Shown: one piece after another, positions 34,198 through 42,413 of the stretch | Layout: every line of letters begins with the position of its first letter | Numbering within the stretch: the stretch's first letter is position 1 | Origin: Streptomyces sp. DH37 | GTDB taxonomy: Bacteria > Actinomycetota > Actinomycetes > Streptomycetales > Streptomycetaceae | Assembly (NCBI RefSeq): GCF_029813835.1 | Contig: NZ_JARVKV010000007.1 | Span: forward strand, 1-64,000 | Direction: 5' to 3' | Length of the DNA stretch: 64,000 nt | Position numbers and translations under genes: made by a program | Notes under the pieces: generated by a model | Databases searched by the model: none | The model's input: the letters and a program-made list of their open reading frames with translations, nothing else | Told to the model about the DNA's origin: nothing

Positions 34198-35355
34198 TCA
34201 GCCGTGGTCGGGCCGTCTCCGAAGCAGCCGGTCCATGTGGCTCACCGCTTCACGCTGGGTGTCCTGAACGACGTGCGCGTACGTGTTCATGGTGATGGCG
34301 ATCTGGCTGTGCCCGAGGATCTCCATCACCACGCGGGGAGCCACCCCGGCGGCGGTCAGCAGCGTCGCGCAGCCGTGCCGGGCGTCGTGCAGCCGGATCA
34401 CTCGGAGGTCAGCGTTCTTCGCGACGCGGGTGAAGGACCGGTACAGGTTCCGCGGTTCGATCGGACGGCCGGTCCGGGTGGTGAAGACGTGCCCCGACTC
34501 CTGCCAGTCCTGGCCGGCCTTTTCCCGCTGTGCCGCCTGCCTCATCCGCTGCCACCGCAGGGGAGCGATGCACATGGCCGGGAGCGGCAACGTCTGGCGA
34601 CGGCGACGCCCCTTGGGGTCGTCCTCGTACAGCTCCCCGCCGACCCGCTGCCGCTGCTTCCGAACGCGGATCTCCCGCCGCTCCAGGTCCACGTCAGCCC
34701 AGCGCAGACCGACGATCTCCCCACGCCGCAGGCCCATGGTGATGGCGAGCACGAAGGCCGCGTACAGCGGGTCACGCCGGGAGGCCGCCAGGAAGGCCAA
34801 CGTCTCATCGAGCGACCAGGGCGTCAGGTCGGGAGACTGCACGCGCGGCGGTTCCACGAGCGTGACCACGTTCCGGGTGACCAGCTCCTCGCGGCAGGCG
34901 GCGGTGAGAGCCGACCGCAGCACCTTGTGCGACTCCCGCGCCGTCGCGGCCGTGGTCTGCTTCTCCACCTGGGCGACGAAGCGCCGGACATCGGCGACGC
35001 TCAGCGACTCCAACCGCTTCGCACCGAGCAGCGGTACGAGGTAGAGGCGCACGTGTACCTCATACTTGGCGTACGTGGTGCGCTTCCGGCGCGGCTTGAT
35101 GACGTTCTCCAGCCAGTACGGCAGCCACTCGGCGAGCTTCGCCGAACGGGTCGGCACCGGTACGCCGCTCTCGACCTTGCCCAGTAGCTCACGGCGTTTG
35201 GCGTCGCACTCGGCCCATGTCCGGCCGTACACGAACTTCCGGGCGCGGGTGCCGTCCGGCTGGAGGACATAGACCGCCGCCTGATAGCGGCCGTCCTTCC
35301 GCCTAGTGACGGTGCCCGCGCCGTTGGGGTTGCGCTTGCGCTGCCCGGCCATCAC
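34198..35355 (-). CDS. int: Tyrosine-recombinase integrase
   Basis: 385-residue site-specific recombinase. An N-terminal arm-binding region (RKDGRYQAAVYVLQPDGT) is followed by the SAM-like core-binding domain (about residues 70-155) and the catalytic domain. Catalytic residues are Arg in MGLRRGEIVGLRW, the His-x-x-Arg of LHDARHGCATLL, His in ILGHSQI, and the nucleophile Tyr in MNTYAHVV. Start and excisionase stop overlap in ATGATG, so the two are coupled. It lies 69 bases from the tRNA-Val, the classic position for catalysing attB x attP integration. Confidence 0.95.
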   Translation of the reverse strand: MMAGQRKRNPNGAGTVTRRKDGRYQAAVYVLQPDGTRARKFVYGRTWAECDAKRRELLGKVESGVPVPTRSAKLAEWLPYWLENVIKPRRKRTTYAKYEVHVRLYLVPLLGAKRLESLSVADVRRFVAQVEKQTTAATARESHKVLRSALTAACREELVTRNVVTLVEPPRVQSPDLTPWSLDETLAFLAASRRDPLYAAFVLAITMGLRRGEIVGLRWADVDLERREIRVRKQRQRVGGELYEDDPKGRRRRQTLPLPAMCIAPLRWQRMRQAAQREKAGQDWQESGHVFTTRTGRPIEPRNLYRSFTRVAKNADLRVIRLHDARHGCATLLTAAGVAPRVVMEILGHSQIAITMNTYAHVVQDTQREAVSHMDRLLRRRPDHG

Positions 35356-35534
35356 GCGGCCTCCGCCAGTCGGTGAGAGATGAACTCCCGCACTGCTGAT
35401 GCGGGGATGCGCCGAGACCGGCCGATGGTGACCGAGGGCAGGCGCCGGGAGCGGATCAGGTCGTAGACCGTGGACCGGCCGAGCCGGAGCCGCGCCATCA
35501 CCTCCGGCACGGTCAGCAGTTCCTCGTCAGGCAT
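35352..35534 (-). CDS. xis: Excisionase / helix-turn-helix DNA-binding protein
   Basis: 60-residue MerR-like winged-helix excisionase: LLTVPEVMARLRLGRSTVYD is the helix-turn-helix and the wing follows as VTIGRSRRIPASAVREFI. ATG at 35534 has GGAGAG 8 bases upstream; longer starts lack it. Its 5' end overlaps the rep gene by 8 bases and its stop overlaps int, making rep-xis-int one coupled unit, as in pSAM2-like elements. It should bend DNA to direct Int toward excision. Confidence 0.9.
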   Translation of the reverse strand: MPDEELLTVPEVMARLRLGRSTVYDLIRSRRLPSVTIGRSRRIPASAVREFISHRLAEAA

Positions 35535-36837
35535 GGGTGATCTCTCCTTCCGTGCTGGGGGTAAGGGCATCGGTCAGCCATTGCTCGCCCGCTGTGAGGC
35601 TGGTGCCGGCGAAGGCCCAGTGAGCGAGGACGAGTGTGGTTTCGTCCGGTGCGGTGGACGGGTCGGCGCCGCGCGCGATGGCCGCTTGGAGGCGCTGCCA
35701 CTCGGCGCGGGCGGTGCGGAGGGCGCCGAGGGTGGTGGAGTAGCGGCGGGTCTTGGTGGAGAAGTGGCCGCGGAAGCCGAGCATGTGGGCCCAGGCTCGC
35801 AGCCGCAGGTGTTCCAGGTCCTTGCGGGCGCCGAGGGTCCAGGCGGTGCGGATCATGCGCCGGGCATGGTCGGTGAGGTCGAGGGCGGCCAGCTCGGCGA
35901 GGAACTTCAGCGGCCGGTCGAGGGTGCCGGTGGCTGTCTCGGCGCCCTTGGTGGCGTACTTGGCGATGTACGCCGCGACGGCCCGGTCGGTCAGCTCGGC
36001 GCCGCCGTCGAAGTCGGCCGAGCGGATCGGACGGACATCGAGCTGGCGGCCGAAGGCGAAGGTGTGCGCCCGTCCATCGAGGGTGGGGCCGGTGATCCGG
36101 GCAGCGGATGCGGCGGCGCGGATGGCGTCGGTCAGCAGCTCGGCACTGGCCCAGGACGGCGGCGGGGCGTCGCCGCCGGTCGGGCCGTCGAGGCGGATCA
36201 CGGCGTGGAAGTGGACCGCTCCGCGCTTCTGGTACTCGGCGACCTTGGCGAAGGACACCCGCGCGTACTGGCGGAAGGCCCGTTGGGTGAGACCGGCTCG
36301 CTTGGCGACCTCCCGGCGCAGGTAGATGGAGAAGCGCCGCCAGATGGCCCCGGCGTGCGCGTTCCACAACACGGCCGCTTCGTAGTCGTAAGCCTCCGGA
36401 TCAAGCGGCGTGCCGAGGGCGGGATCGTCGGCCGGGTGGCGGGTGCCGCAGCGGCAGCGGCCGGAGTCGGGTCGGTTGTGGACCGGGCCGAAGCTCGGCG
36501 CGGTGAAGGTGGCGAAGACGCGCGGGTGCGCGGTGACCTGCTCCGGGGTGCCCTTGCCGCCGCGCAGTCCGGCGGTGATCAGGTGGTAGGTGTCGCGGCG
36601 GTAGGTCTCGGCGCAGGTGGCGCACCGGGTGGTGCGGCGGTTGTTGCAGCGCACCAGCAGGTGGCCGGCGGGCAGGTCAGTTGAGTCCAGCCGGTGCAGT
36701 TCGGCGCCGATCTCGCCCGTTGTGGTGTTGAGGGCGTGCTCGGCTCGGTAGCCGGCCAGCCGGATCGGCCGCGCGCAGCCGCCCAGCCCGGAGAGCTGCC
36801 GGACGAGGCCGGGCAGGCTGCCCCAGGAGGCCAGCAT
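35527..36837 (-). CDS. repSA: Replication initiator, RepSA-like (HUH)
   Basis: 436-residue rolling-circle initiator. A Cys/His cluster near the N-terminus (CNNRRTTRCATCAETYRRDT) looks like a zinc finger. The HUH motif is GAVHFHAVIRLDG near residue 210, and a candidate nicking Tyr lies in AAYIAKYATKG near residue 290. It would nick the element origin after excision. The first ATG is at 36837, but the reading frame continues upstream to ATC codons placed 7 bases after AAGGAGAG (around 36885), so the true N-terminus may be about 14 residues longer. Confidence 0.88.
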   Translation of the reverse strand: MLASWGSLPGLVRQLSGLGGCARPIRLAGYRAEHALNTTTGEIGAELHRLDSTDLPAGHLLVRCNNRRTTRCATCAETYRRDTYHLITAGLRGGKGTPEQVTAHPRVFATFTAPSFGPVHNRPDSGRCRCGTRHPADDPALGTPLDPEAYDYEAAVLWNAHAGAIWRRFSIYLRREVAKRAGLTQRAFRQYARVSFAKVAEYQKRGAVHFHAVIRLDGPTGGDAPPPSWASAELLTDAIRAAASAARITGPTLDGRAHTFAFGRQLDVRPIRSADFDGGAELTDRAVAAYIAKYATKGAETATGTLDRPLKFLAELAALDLTDHARRMIRTAWTLGARKDLEHLRLRAWAHMLGFRGHFSTKTRRYSTTLGALRTARAEWQRLQAAIARGADPSTAPDETTLVLAHWAFAGTSLTAGEQWLTDALTPSTEGEITHA

Positions 36838-36977
36838 GCCGAGTTCTTTCAGCGGCGGTGCGGTGGTGCGGGGGATGATGGGGACTCTCCTTGTCTGGCT
36901 TGCGGGTCGGACGGGGGAGTGAGGCCGGTCGGGGCGGCGGGATGCTTGGCGGTATCGAGGCCGCCCCGACCGGCCGT

Positions 36978-37235
36978 TCAGCGGCGGTGGCCGGTGGCGA
37001 GCAGGGAGCGCAGGACGAGAGCCGCGACGGCCACGGACACCGCCGTGACGGCGACGGCGGCCAGGAGCGCGGTCAGCACCACGCCGCCGACGAGCACGGC
37101 GGCCACCGCGCCGGTCGTGGCCGAAGGCATCGGGCGCCGGGCCGGGGCGGAGTGGCAGGAGCAGGCTGGCGGCTGGCTCTGCTCGGCGATGGCCGGGAGC
37201 TGCGGTGTGGTGGGGAGCTGCGGACGCAGGAACAC
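36978..37235 (-). CDS. SpdD-like membrane spread protein
   Basis: 85-residue protein with a Pro/Gln-rich N-terminus containing a CSCH motif and a long hydrophobic segment (AVAAVLVGGVVLTALLAAVAVTAVS split over two helices). It resembles SpdD proteins that help plasmid spreading within mycelium. GTG at 37235 has AGGAGA 7 bases upstream. It is followed by rep and preceded closely by other small transfer genes, all on the minus strand. Confidence 0.75.
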   Translation of the reverse strand: MFLRPQLPTTPQLPAIAEQSQPPACSCHSAPARRPMPSATTGAVAAVLVGGVVLTALLAAVAVTAVSVAVAALVLRSLLATGHRR

Positions 37236-37249
37236 GGCGGGATCTCCTC

Positions 37250-37444
37250 TCACTTGTCGGTGCCGTTGACGACCTCGACCCCGGTGCGCGTACCGGTGTC
37301 GATGGCCGGGGCGAGGAAGGTGTCAGCGAGGTAGAAGCCGAAGAGGGCGATCACCACGACGACCCACAGGCGGATGCCGAGGAACTTCACGGTGGCCCAG
37401 GCGATGACGCCCAGGACGAGGACCAGGGGCAGGGAGACGGTCAC
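37250..37444 (-). CDS. Small hydrophobic element protein
   Basis: 64-residue membrane protein with two predicted hydrophobic helices (VTVSLPLVLVLGVIAWATVK and LWVVVVIALFGFYLADTFL). GTG at 37444 is preceded by GGAGG. Short proteins of this kind lie between spdB and spdD in many Streptomyces conjugative elements and are thought to join the septal-crosswall spreading complex. It ends 14 bases before the SpdD start. Confidence 0.75.
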   Translation of the reverse strand: MTVSLPLVLVLGVIAWATVKFLGIRLWVVVVIALFGFYLADTFLAPAIDTGTRTGVEVVNGTDK

Positions 37445-37457
37445 GGGGAACCTCCGG

Positions 37458-37649
37458 TCAGCGGACGGGGCAGCGGTGGGTACGGGCGGCCAGCTCGGCA
37501 GCCGAGCGGCTGTCGTAGTCGGCAGAGAAGCCGCAGCGCGGCGAGGTGCAGGCGGCGGTGTGCTTCTCACGGCCCCGGCTGTCGTAGGCGGTGGCGACCT
37601 GGACGGGGCCGATGCGGACGACGCGGCGGAAGCGGCGGTGCGCGGGCAT
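37458..37649 (-). CDS. Mobile element transfer protein, small basic Cys protein
   Basis: 63-residue basic protein with the pattern HTAACTSPRCGFSADYDSRS and HRCPVR, giving three Cys and several His that could bind zinc. It matches the small mobile element transfer proteins of AICEs. ATG at 37649 has AAGGAGG 8 bases upstream. It sits 13 bases before the next small gene and 15 bases after spdB. The biochemical role is not known. Confidence 0.8.
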   Translation of the reverse strand: MPAHRRFRRVVRIGPVQVATAYDSRGREKHTAACTSPRCGFSADYDSRSAAELAARTHRCPVR

Positions 37650-37664
37650 GAGCAGTCCTCCTTG

Positions 37665-38303
37665 TCAGGCGAGTTGGGCGGCGATGGCGTCGGCCAGGGC
37701 GGGCGGGACGCCGAGGCGGGTACGCAGGGTGTTGGTGTCGATGGGCATACCGGTCCGGGCGCGGTGGGCGTCGGCGACCTTCCGAGCGTGCTCGACGAGC
37801 GCGGCCGGGACGGCGGGTGCCGCCGGGAGCGCCGGAGCAGGAGCGGCAGGCCGGGCCGGTTCGGGTGTGGGTTCCGGTTCAGGGTCGGCAGCCGCGGGCA
37901 GCTCGGCGGCGTCCTCCTTCGGCTCATCCGGTGCCGCCATGCCCGGTGAGTGGGCGAGGAGGGTTCCGCCGAGGAAGGCGACGGCGGGCCAGCCGGCGAC
38001 GAGGATGCGCAGCCAGTCGGGCACGTCGTCCAAGTCGAGGAGGCCGGCGGTGGCGACGTTCGCGCCGAGCGAGGCGGCCAGGGCGATGACGAACCAGCAC
38101 CACCCGGCCGCCGTCGCGGTACCCGAGCGCAGCCGCCGCCAGGCCGCGACCATCAGCAGGTCGACGCTGATCGGGTAGGCCCAGGCTTTCCAGCCGTGCT
38201 GTCCGGCCGCTGCGGCCAGGTCGTGCAGGTGCGCGAACGACAGGGCACCGGCGATGACGGCCTGGATCAGCACGGCGTCAACGCGGGCCAGGTAGCGGCG
38301 CAT
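37665..38303 (-). CDS. spdB: SpdB-like spread protein (DUF2637)
   Basis: 212-residue membrane protein. Four hydrophobic helices occupy about residues 8-110 (VLIQAVIAGALSFAHLHDLA, AGWCWFVIALAASLGANVAT), with the DUF2637 hallmark YPISVDLLMVAAWRR. A Glu/Pro/Ala-rich linker leads to a small helix-turn-helix-like C-terminal domain (IDTNTLRTRLGVPPALADAI). SpdB proteins bind DNA and move plasmids across septa in the recipient. ATG at 38303 follows AAGGAGGTG. Confidence 0.88.
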   Translation of the reverse strand: MRRYLARVDAVLIQAVIAGALSFAHLHDLAAAAGQHGWKAWAYPISVDLLMVAAWRRLRSGTATAAGWCWFVIALAASLGANVATAGLLDLDDVPDWLRILVAGWPAVAFLGGTLLAHSPGMAAPDEPKEDAAELPAAADPEPEPTPEPARPAAPAPALPAAPAVPAALVEHARKVADAHRARTGMPIDTNTLRTRLGVPPALADAIAAQLA

Positions 38304-38388
38304 GGGTGGCACCTCCTTTCGGTTTTCGGCATGGGAGGGGTAGGGACGTGGCGCGAGGGCGGTCGCGCCGACCGTGGTGCGGGGTGGT

Positions 38389-39768
38389 TCAGTCGGTCAC
38401 GGGCCGCGGTGTGACCAGCGGAGCCGAATGCTCGACCGGAGCCGCCGGAGCAGCGGGCCGGAACGGGTCGAGGGCGGGCACGTCGGGTGCGAGGTGCGCC
38501 GTCTGTCGGCAGACGGCGGCGGCGTCGGTGAGGGACAGGTAGGGGGTGCGGATGCGGGACCAGCCGCCGGAGGTGTCACCGGCCACGGCCAGGCCCGGCC
38601 GTTCCGGGGCGATGGAGCAGGCCACCTCCACCGCTTCGGGGGCGATGTCGCCGAGCGCCATCTTGGCCGACGCCTCGTCGTTCACCCGGTGGCAGATGCG
38701 GCCGGAGAGCTGGGCGCGGAGCATGGTGGCGCCCTTGCCCAACTCGGCGCCGAAGCGCTGCCCGCAGACCTCCAAATAGATCCCGGCAGCCCGGCCGAGT
38801 TGGGCGAGGCGGACGAGGTGGGTGACCATCTCGTCGCGCCGCTCCTCGTCCTTCTTCGAGGCCGTGAGGAAGAGTTCGGCCACCTCGTCGACGACCAGCA
38901 CGATCGGCACGGGCCGCTCGTCGTCGGGCAGGCCCCAGATGTCGGAGGTGATCTCCTCGTCCGGGGTGCCGGGGGCGATGCCCTGCCGGGCCTTGATCAG
39001 GTCGTATCGGTCCTCCATCTCCTTGACCAGCACGGGCAGCAGCTCGGTCGCCTCCGCCGGGTCGGTCGCCAGCGCCGACAGGCGCGGGGCGAACGGGGCC
39101 AGCTCCACCCCACGCTTGCAGTCGATCCCGGCCAGCGCGACCGGCTGTCGGGCCAGGCCGGTGACGAGGTTGCGCAGGTACATGGACTTGCCCGACAGCG
39201 TGGCGCCGAGGGTGAGTTGGTGCGGGATGGCGCGGTAGTCGCGGACGAAGGCGGTCGCGTCCTCCCGCAGCGCCACCGGCACCTTGAGGAACCCGCCCTC
39301 AACTTTGCGCGGCATCCGCACCCGGTCGAGGACGTCGAAGCCGACCAAGCGCAGCTCGACCACGCCCGGCTTGATCTCCGCCACGTAGACGGCGTGGACG
39401 CCCCAGGCGTGGCGGAGCCGTTCGGCCGAGGCAGCCAGGTCCGCCGGTTCCTGCCCCGGCACCAGCCGCAGCCGGACCCGCAGGCCGGTCGAGGTGGGGC
39501 GGATCAGGCCCCGACGAGGCGGCACCGGGCGGACCTCTCGGCGGCTGGTCGCCCAGGTGGCCAGCGCCCGGAGCCGGAAGGGCGGCACGGTCAGCCCGCA
39601 GGAGTCCATGACCGCCCCGTAAGAGGTGACCAGCCGGGCCACCGACACCGACAGCCCGATCGTGGACCAGTAGGCCGCCGGGTGCCGGGACTTGGTCCAG
39701 GCAGCGGCCCCGCCACCGGCTATGGCGACGGGACCGCCCACCTCCAGCCATGTCATCAGGTCGGACAC
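38389..39768 (-). CDS. FtsK/SpoIIIE-type DNA translocase of conjugation (TraB/TraSA class)
   Basis: 459-residue septal DNA translocator. One or two N-terminal membrane-near helices precede the motor domain. Walker A is LTLGATLSGKSMYLRN near residue 195 and Walker B is VPIVLVVDEVAELFL near residue 280, followed by the arginine-finger region GRAAGIYLEVCGQRFGAELG. Such proteins move double-stranded element DNA between mycelial cells after binding clt repeats. GTG at 39768 overlaps the neighbouring stop region; an internal ATG lies at 39756. It is essential for transfer in this family. Confidence 0.9.
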   Translation of the reverse strand: MSDLMTWLEVGGPVAIAGGGAAAWTKSRHPAAYWSTIGLSVSVARLVTSYGAVMDSCGLTVPPFRLRALATWATSRREVRPVPPRRGLIRPTSTGLRVRLRLVPGQEPADLAASAERLRHAWGVHAVYVAEIKPGVVELRLVGFDVLDRVRMPRKVEGGFLKVPVALREDATAFVRDYRAIPHQLTLGATLSGKSMYLRNLVTGLARQPVALAGIDCKRGVELAPFAPRLSALATDPAEATELLPVLVKEMEDRYDLIKARQGIAPGTPDEEITSDIWGLPDDERPVPIVLVVDEVAELFLTASKKDEERRDEMVTHLVRLAQLGRAAGIYLEVCGQRFGAELGKGATMLRAQLSGRICHRVNDEASAKMALGDIAPEAVEVACSIAPERPGLAVAGDTSGGWSRIRTPYLSLTDAAAVCRQTAHLAPDVPALDPFRPAAPAAPVEHSAPLVTPRPVTD

Positions 39769-39770
39769 GG

Positions 39771-40121
39771 TCAAGCCCCCACCGCGGCCGGGACGGCACC
39801 GGGGGTGACGGCGGCGGCCCGGTAGGCGATGCCGTGGCGCTGCTGGCCGTTGAAGACGTTCTCCCACGGCTTGGCCACCAGGCCCGGCAGGGACACCGGA
39901 GCGCCCAGAGCCAGGCCCTCGGCGACGCCGCTTTCCGGCACGGTGACCCGGATCAGCGCGGACTCGCCCTCGTCGATGTAGACGACGCCGATCGTCATCA
40001 GCGTCTCGCCGCTCACGGCGTCCTTGGCCACCTCGCCGGTCTGCCGGTCGCGGACCTTGGGCTCAGGGGCTTCGGTCAGCAGGATCGTGGCGGTCGAGGT
40101 CTCCACACGGATGGTGCGCAA
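39771..40121 (-). CDS. SCO3933-family regulatory protein
   Basis: 116-residue protein matching the SCO3933 family found just before tra genes of Streptomyces AICEs. It forms a compact beta-rich domain (RTIRVETSTATILLTEAPEP, then MTIGVVYIDEGESALIRVTV) and has no helix-turn-helix. The start is a TTG at 40121 with AAGGAGAG 8 bases upstream. It is the first gene of the long minus-strand transfer transcript, and its leader carries two GntR operators. The exact role is unknown. Confidence 0.82.
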   Translation of the reverse strand: MRTIRVETSTATILLTEAPEPKVRDRQTGEVAKDAVSGETLMTIGVVYIDEGESALIRVTVPESGVAEGLALGAPVSLPGLVAKPWENVFNGQQRHGIAYRAAAVTPGAVPAAVGA

Positions 40122-40163
40122 CGTCTTGTCTCTCCTTGGGTCGCACCGGAACCACTGACGCCT

Positions 40164-40179
40164 ACTCGTCTAGACAAGA
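40164..40179. promoter_or_regulatory. GntR (KorSA-like) operator 1
   Basis: ACTCGTCTAGACAAGA lies 43 bases before the SCO3933-like TTG start. It carries one perfect ACTCGT half and one degenerate half. Confidence 0.7.
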
Positions 40180-40239
40180 TGCGTCGAAGTGATCCCGAGT
40201 CAGTTCGGAACGCGGACCACTGTGCCACACAGCTTGCCC

Positions 40240-40255
40240 ACTCGTCTATACGAGT
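40240..40255. promoter_or_regulatory. GntR (KorSA-like) operator 2
   Basis: ACTCGTCTATACGAGT has perfect 6-bp arms around CTAT. It is the best match of the four sites and lies in the 205-base gap between the transfer operon and the GntR gene. Confidence 0.78.
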
Positions 40256-40326
40256 ATGCGTCTGGGTGTGTACGAGTCGAAACCAGCCGCACACTGGGCC
40301 GCACCACACCTCGCCACCCCCGGCCG

Positions 40327-41115
40327 TCAGGTGGCCGGCAGCCGGTACGACAGGACGTAGGCGTCAGCGGCCATCACCGTGTCGCAGACCTCCACCGCGC
40401 GCCCCTCGGTGTCGTAGGCGGTGCGGATCAGGTGGATGACCGGCACACCGGAGGCCAGCCGCAGCGTCCGCACCTCCTGCGGAGTGGGCATCCGTGCCTT
40501 GATCTCCTCGTCGAAGTGATCCAGGCGGTGCCCCAGCTCCTCCAGCCGGGCATAGATGCCGCCCGGACCGGGGTTCGGCTGGGCGATCGGGGTGTTCCGC
40601 GCCAGGTCGAGTGGGAGGTAGGAGGTGGCGAACTCCACCGGCCGCCCGTCCAGCAGATACCGGCGACGACGGGCCAGCACCCGGCGCGGCGAGCCCAGGC
40701 GCGCGGCGATGTCCTGGCTGGGCCGCTCCTCCCCGACCTCCAGACTGTCCACCTCCGACTTGCTCCCGGCCGCCTCCGCCTCCACGATGAACGCCGACTT
40801 CCCCTGCTCCCGGTGGCGCCGGGCGAAGCGGTCCGAGGCCAGGCGCCGCACCGGCGGACGCGGCCGGACGTAGACGCCCCTGCCGTGCTCGGAGACCACC
40901 AGGCCCTCGGTCTGGAGAATCGACAGCGAGTTGCGCACGGTCATCCGGGAAACGCCGTAGTGCTCGACCAGTTCGGATTCGGACGGCAGCTTGTCGCCCT
41001 CCTTGAACCGGCCCTTGTCGATGGCTTCGCGGATCTGGTCGGCGATCTGCCTAAACACCGCGCGGTCACTGGTCGGGTCCAACGCTCCGAGAGCGCCGGA
41101 AGGGGAGGCCGCCAT
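40327..41115 (-). CDS. GntR-family repressor, HutC/TraR-KorSA type
   Basis: 262-residue regulator. The winged helix-turn-helix (residues 18-90) contains LPSESELVEHYGVSRMTVRN, and the C-terminal UTRA ligand-binding domain covers about residues 105-255. This architecture is that of TraR/KorSA-type repressors controlling transfer and replication of Streptomyces elements. ATG at 41115 has AAAGGAG upstream. Four copies of an ACTCGT-based palindrome lie before its own gene, the Nudix gene, the transfer operon and inside the start of the HATPase gene, so it probably holds the element silent. Confidence 0.9.
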   Translation of the reverse strand: MAASPSGALGALDPTSDRAVFRQIADQIREAIDKGRFKEGDKLPSESELVEHYGVSRMTVRNSLSILQTEGLVVSEHGRGVYVRPRPPVRRLASDRFARRHREQGKSAFIVEAEAAGSKSEVDSLEVGEERPSQDIAARLGSPRRVLARRRRYLLDGRPVEFATSYLPLDLARNTPIAQPNPGPGGIYARLEELGHRLDHFDEEIKARMPTPQEVRTLRLASGVPVIHLIRTAYDTEGRAVEVCDTVMAADAYVLSYRLPAT

Positions 41116-41130
41116 CTTTACTCCTTTGGA

Positions 41131-41144
41131 TATCTAGACGAGAG
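41131..41144. promoter_or_regulatory. GntR (KorSA-like) operator 3
   Basis: TATCTAGACGAGAG lies 16 bases before the GntR ATG, in the 83-base divergent gap shared with the Nudix gene; it contains the TCTAGACGAG core of the other sites. Confidence 0.65.
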
Positions 41145-41198
41145 GCTAAGTGTCGTTGCTACGGTGGAGAGCCTAGCCAGCCGAGGAAGCCGAGGACC

Positions 41199-41633
41199 GT
41201 GAGTACTGCCGAACGCCCCCACTCCGTGAGCGTCGCCGGAGTCATCGTTGACGACCGCGGCCGAGCCTTGCTGATCAAGCGCAGGGATAACGGGCACTGG
41301 GAGCCGCCCGGCGGAGTCCTCGAACCGGGCGAGACCATCCCCGAGGCCCTCCAGCGCGAAGTCCTCGAAGAGACCGGCATCAAGATCGCACTTCCGGCGA
41401 CCCTGACCGGCGTCTACAAGAACATGACCGGCCTGATCGTCTCCCTCGTCTTCCGCTGCGAGGCGATCGACGGCACCCCCACCACCGGCGACGAGACCTA
41501 CGCGCTGCGCTGGGCCACCCGCGAGGACGTCACCGAACTCGCCGACGAGGCGTATGCCGTGCGCGTCCTGGACGCCTTGGACGCGGCAGCCCCGCCGGCC
41601 GTCCGAGCGCACGACGGCGTGAAACTCGTCTAG
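41199..41633 (+). CDS. Nudix hydrolase of the element (Pif-like)
   Basis: 144-residue Nudix protein. The Nudix box is intact: GGVLEPGETIPEALQREVLEETGI spread over residues 49-72, with all catalytic Glu present. In pSAM2 a Nudix protein, Pif, gives immunity by blocking transfer between cells that already carry the element; the same position beside the GntR gene suggests the same role here. GTG at 41199 follows GAGGACC. It diverges from the GntR gene over a shared operator. Confidence 0.88.
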   Translation: MSTAERPHSVSVAGVIVDDRGRALLIKRRDNGHWEPPGGVLEPGETIPEALQREVLEETGIKIALPATLTGVYKNMTGLIVSLVFRCEAIDGTPTTGDETYALRWATREDVTELADEAYAVRVLDALDAAAPPAVRAHDGVKLV

Positions 41634-41679
41634 CCCGAACCCACTGCCCATGGCCGCCTACCAGCACGAAGGAACTTGT

Positions 41680-42108
41680 ATGGACGAGTATACGAGTACG
41701 GTGCGAGTCTGGGAACTCTCCTGCCCGAGACTCCTGGACGAGGTCGGTCGCGCCCGCCGCTGGACCCGCGACATCCTCCACGACAGCCCCTGCGCCGACG
41801 ACGCGGCACTGATCGTCACGGAGCTGGGCGCCAACGCCGTCACCCACACCACCGGGCCCGCCTTCCGCGTCACCATCACCCGCACCCCTGAGGCCGTGAT
41901 GCTCACCGTCACCGACACCGGCGCTACCACCACGCACCCGCGCATCACCCACCCTCACCAGGACGCCACCCACGGCCGAGGACTGGCCATCGTCACCGTC
42001 CTCGCCGCAGCGTTGGAAATCCACCACGACGGCCACGGCCACACGGTGACCGCTCGCCTCCCCGCCTCTGCACCGCAGCCGGCCGCACGGGAAGCCCAAC
42101 CATGCTGA
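41680..42108 (+). CDS. Anti-sigma-type histidine-kinase-like ATPase
   Basis: 142-residue HATPase_c protein of the RsbW/SpoIIAB-like class. The N box is IVTELGANAVTHT, and G boxes follow in TVTDTG and THGRGLAIVTVL. It has no receptor or phospho-acceptor domain, as in the many Streptomyces single-domain ATPases. ATG at 41680 has AAGGA 5-6 bases upstream; ATG at 41650 is a longer alternative. A GntR operator overlaps the first codons, so the repressor could block elongation as well as initiation. Confidence 0.83.
   Translation: MDEYTSTVRVWELSCPRLLDEVGRARRWTRDILHDSPCADDAALIVTELGANAVTHTTGPAFRVTITRTPEAVMLTVTDTGATTTHPRITHPHQDATHGRGLAIVTVLAAALEIHHDGHGHTVTARLPASAPQPAAREAQPC
41684..41697. promoter_or_regulatory. 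GntR operator 4, inside the start of a coding region
   Basis: ACGAGTATACGAGT carries the same ACGAGT half-site found in operators 1-3, but as a direct pair and a TATA centre. It begins 4 bases after the ATG at 41680. Confidence 0.6.
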
Positions 42109-42413
42109 CCCGCTCCTACTGGTGTGAAGTGATCGCTCACACCCCCGATGACGGCCGCACGTTCTGGCTCGGCTCCCACGCAGCCGGCTCACCGCGGCTC
42201 GCCCTGCGCTGGCTCCGGCACCGCGCCCGCCACATCAGCGACCAGCTCGACCCGCCAGCCGCAAGGCCGGTCCTCCACTGGCTCGGCGATGCCCAGGCCC
42301 ACGAACACGCGCTAGCCAATCTCGCCCATGGCGCGCCCTACAGCCACACGATCTTCGAAGACGCCGTGCGCTACCTGCTCACCGCCCGACCCACCACAAG
42401 GTCCCGCCCATGA
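42102..42413 (+). CDS. Small element protein of unknown function
   Basis: 103-residue protein rich in Arg, His and Trp (SPRLALRWLRHRARHISDQL), starting in a 7-base overlap with the ATPase gene, so the two are coupled. There is no signal, membrane segment or recognised motif. Related short proteins follow ATPase genes in other Streptomyces accessory regions. The function is unknown. Confidence 0.65.
   Translation: MLTRSYWCEVIAHTPDDGRTFWLGSHAAGSPRLALRWLRHRARHISDQLDPPAARPVLHWLGDAQAHEHALANLAHGAPYSHTIFEDAVRYLLTARPTTRSRP

Noticed and set aside
37250..37927. A single 225-residue element protein
   Set aside because: Only the last 64 residues from the GTG at 37444 look like protein; the rest overlaps the small transfer gene and the spdB gene in other frames.
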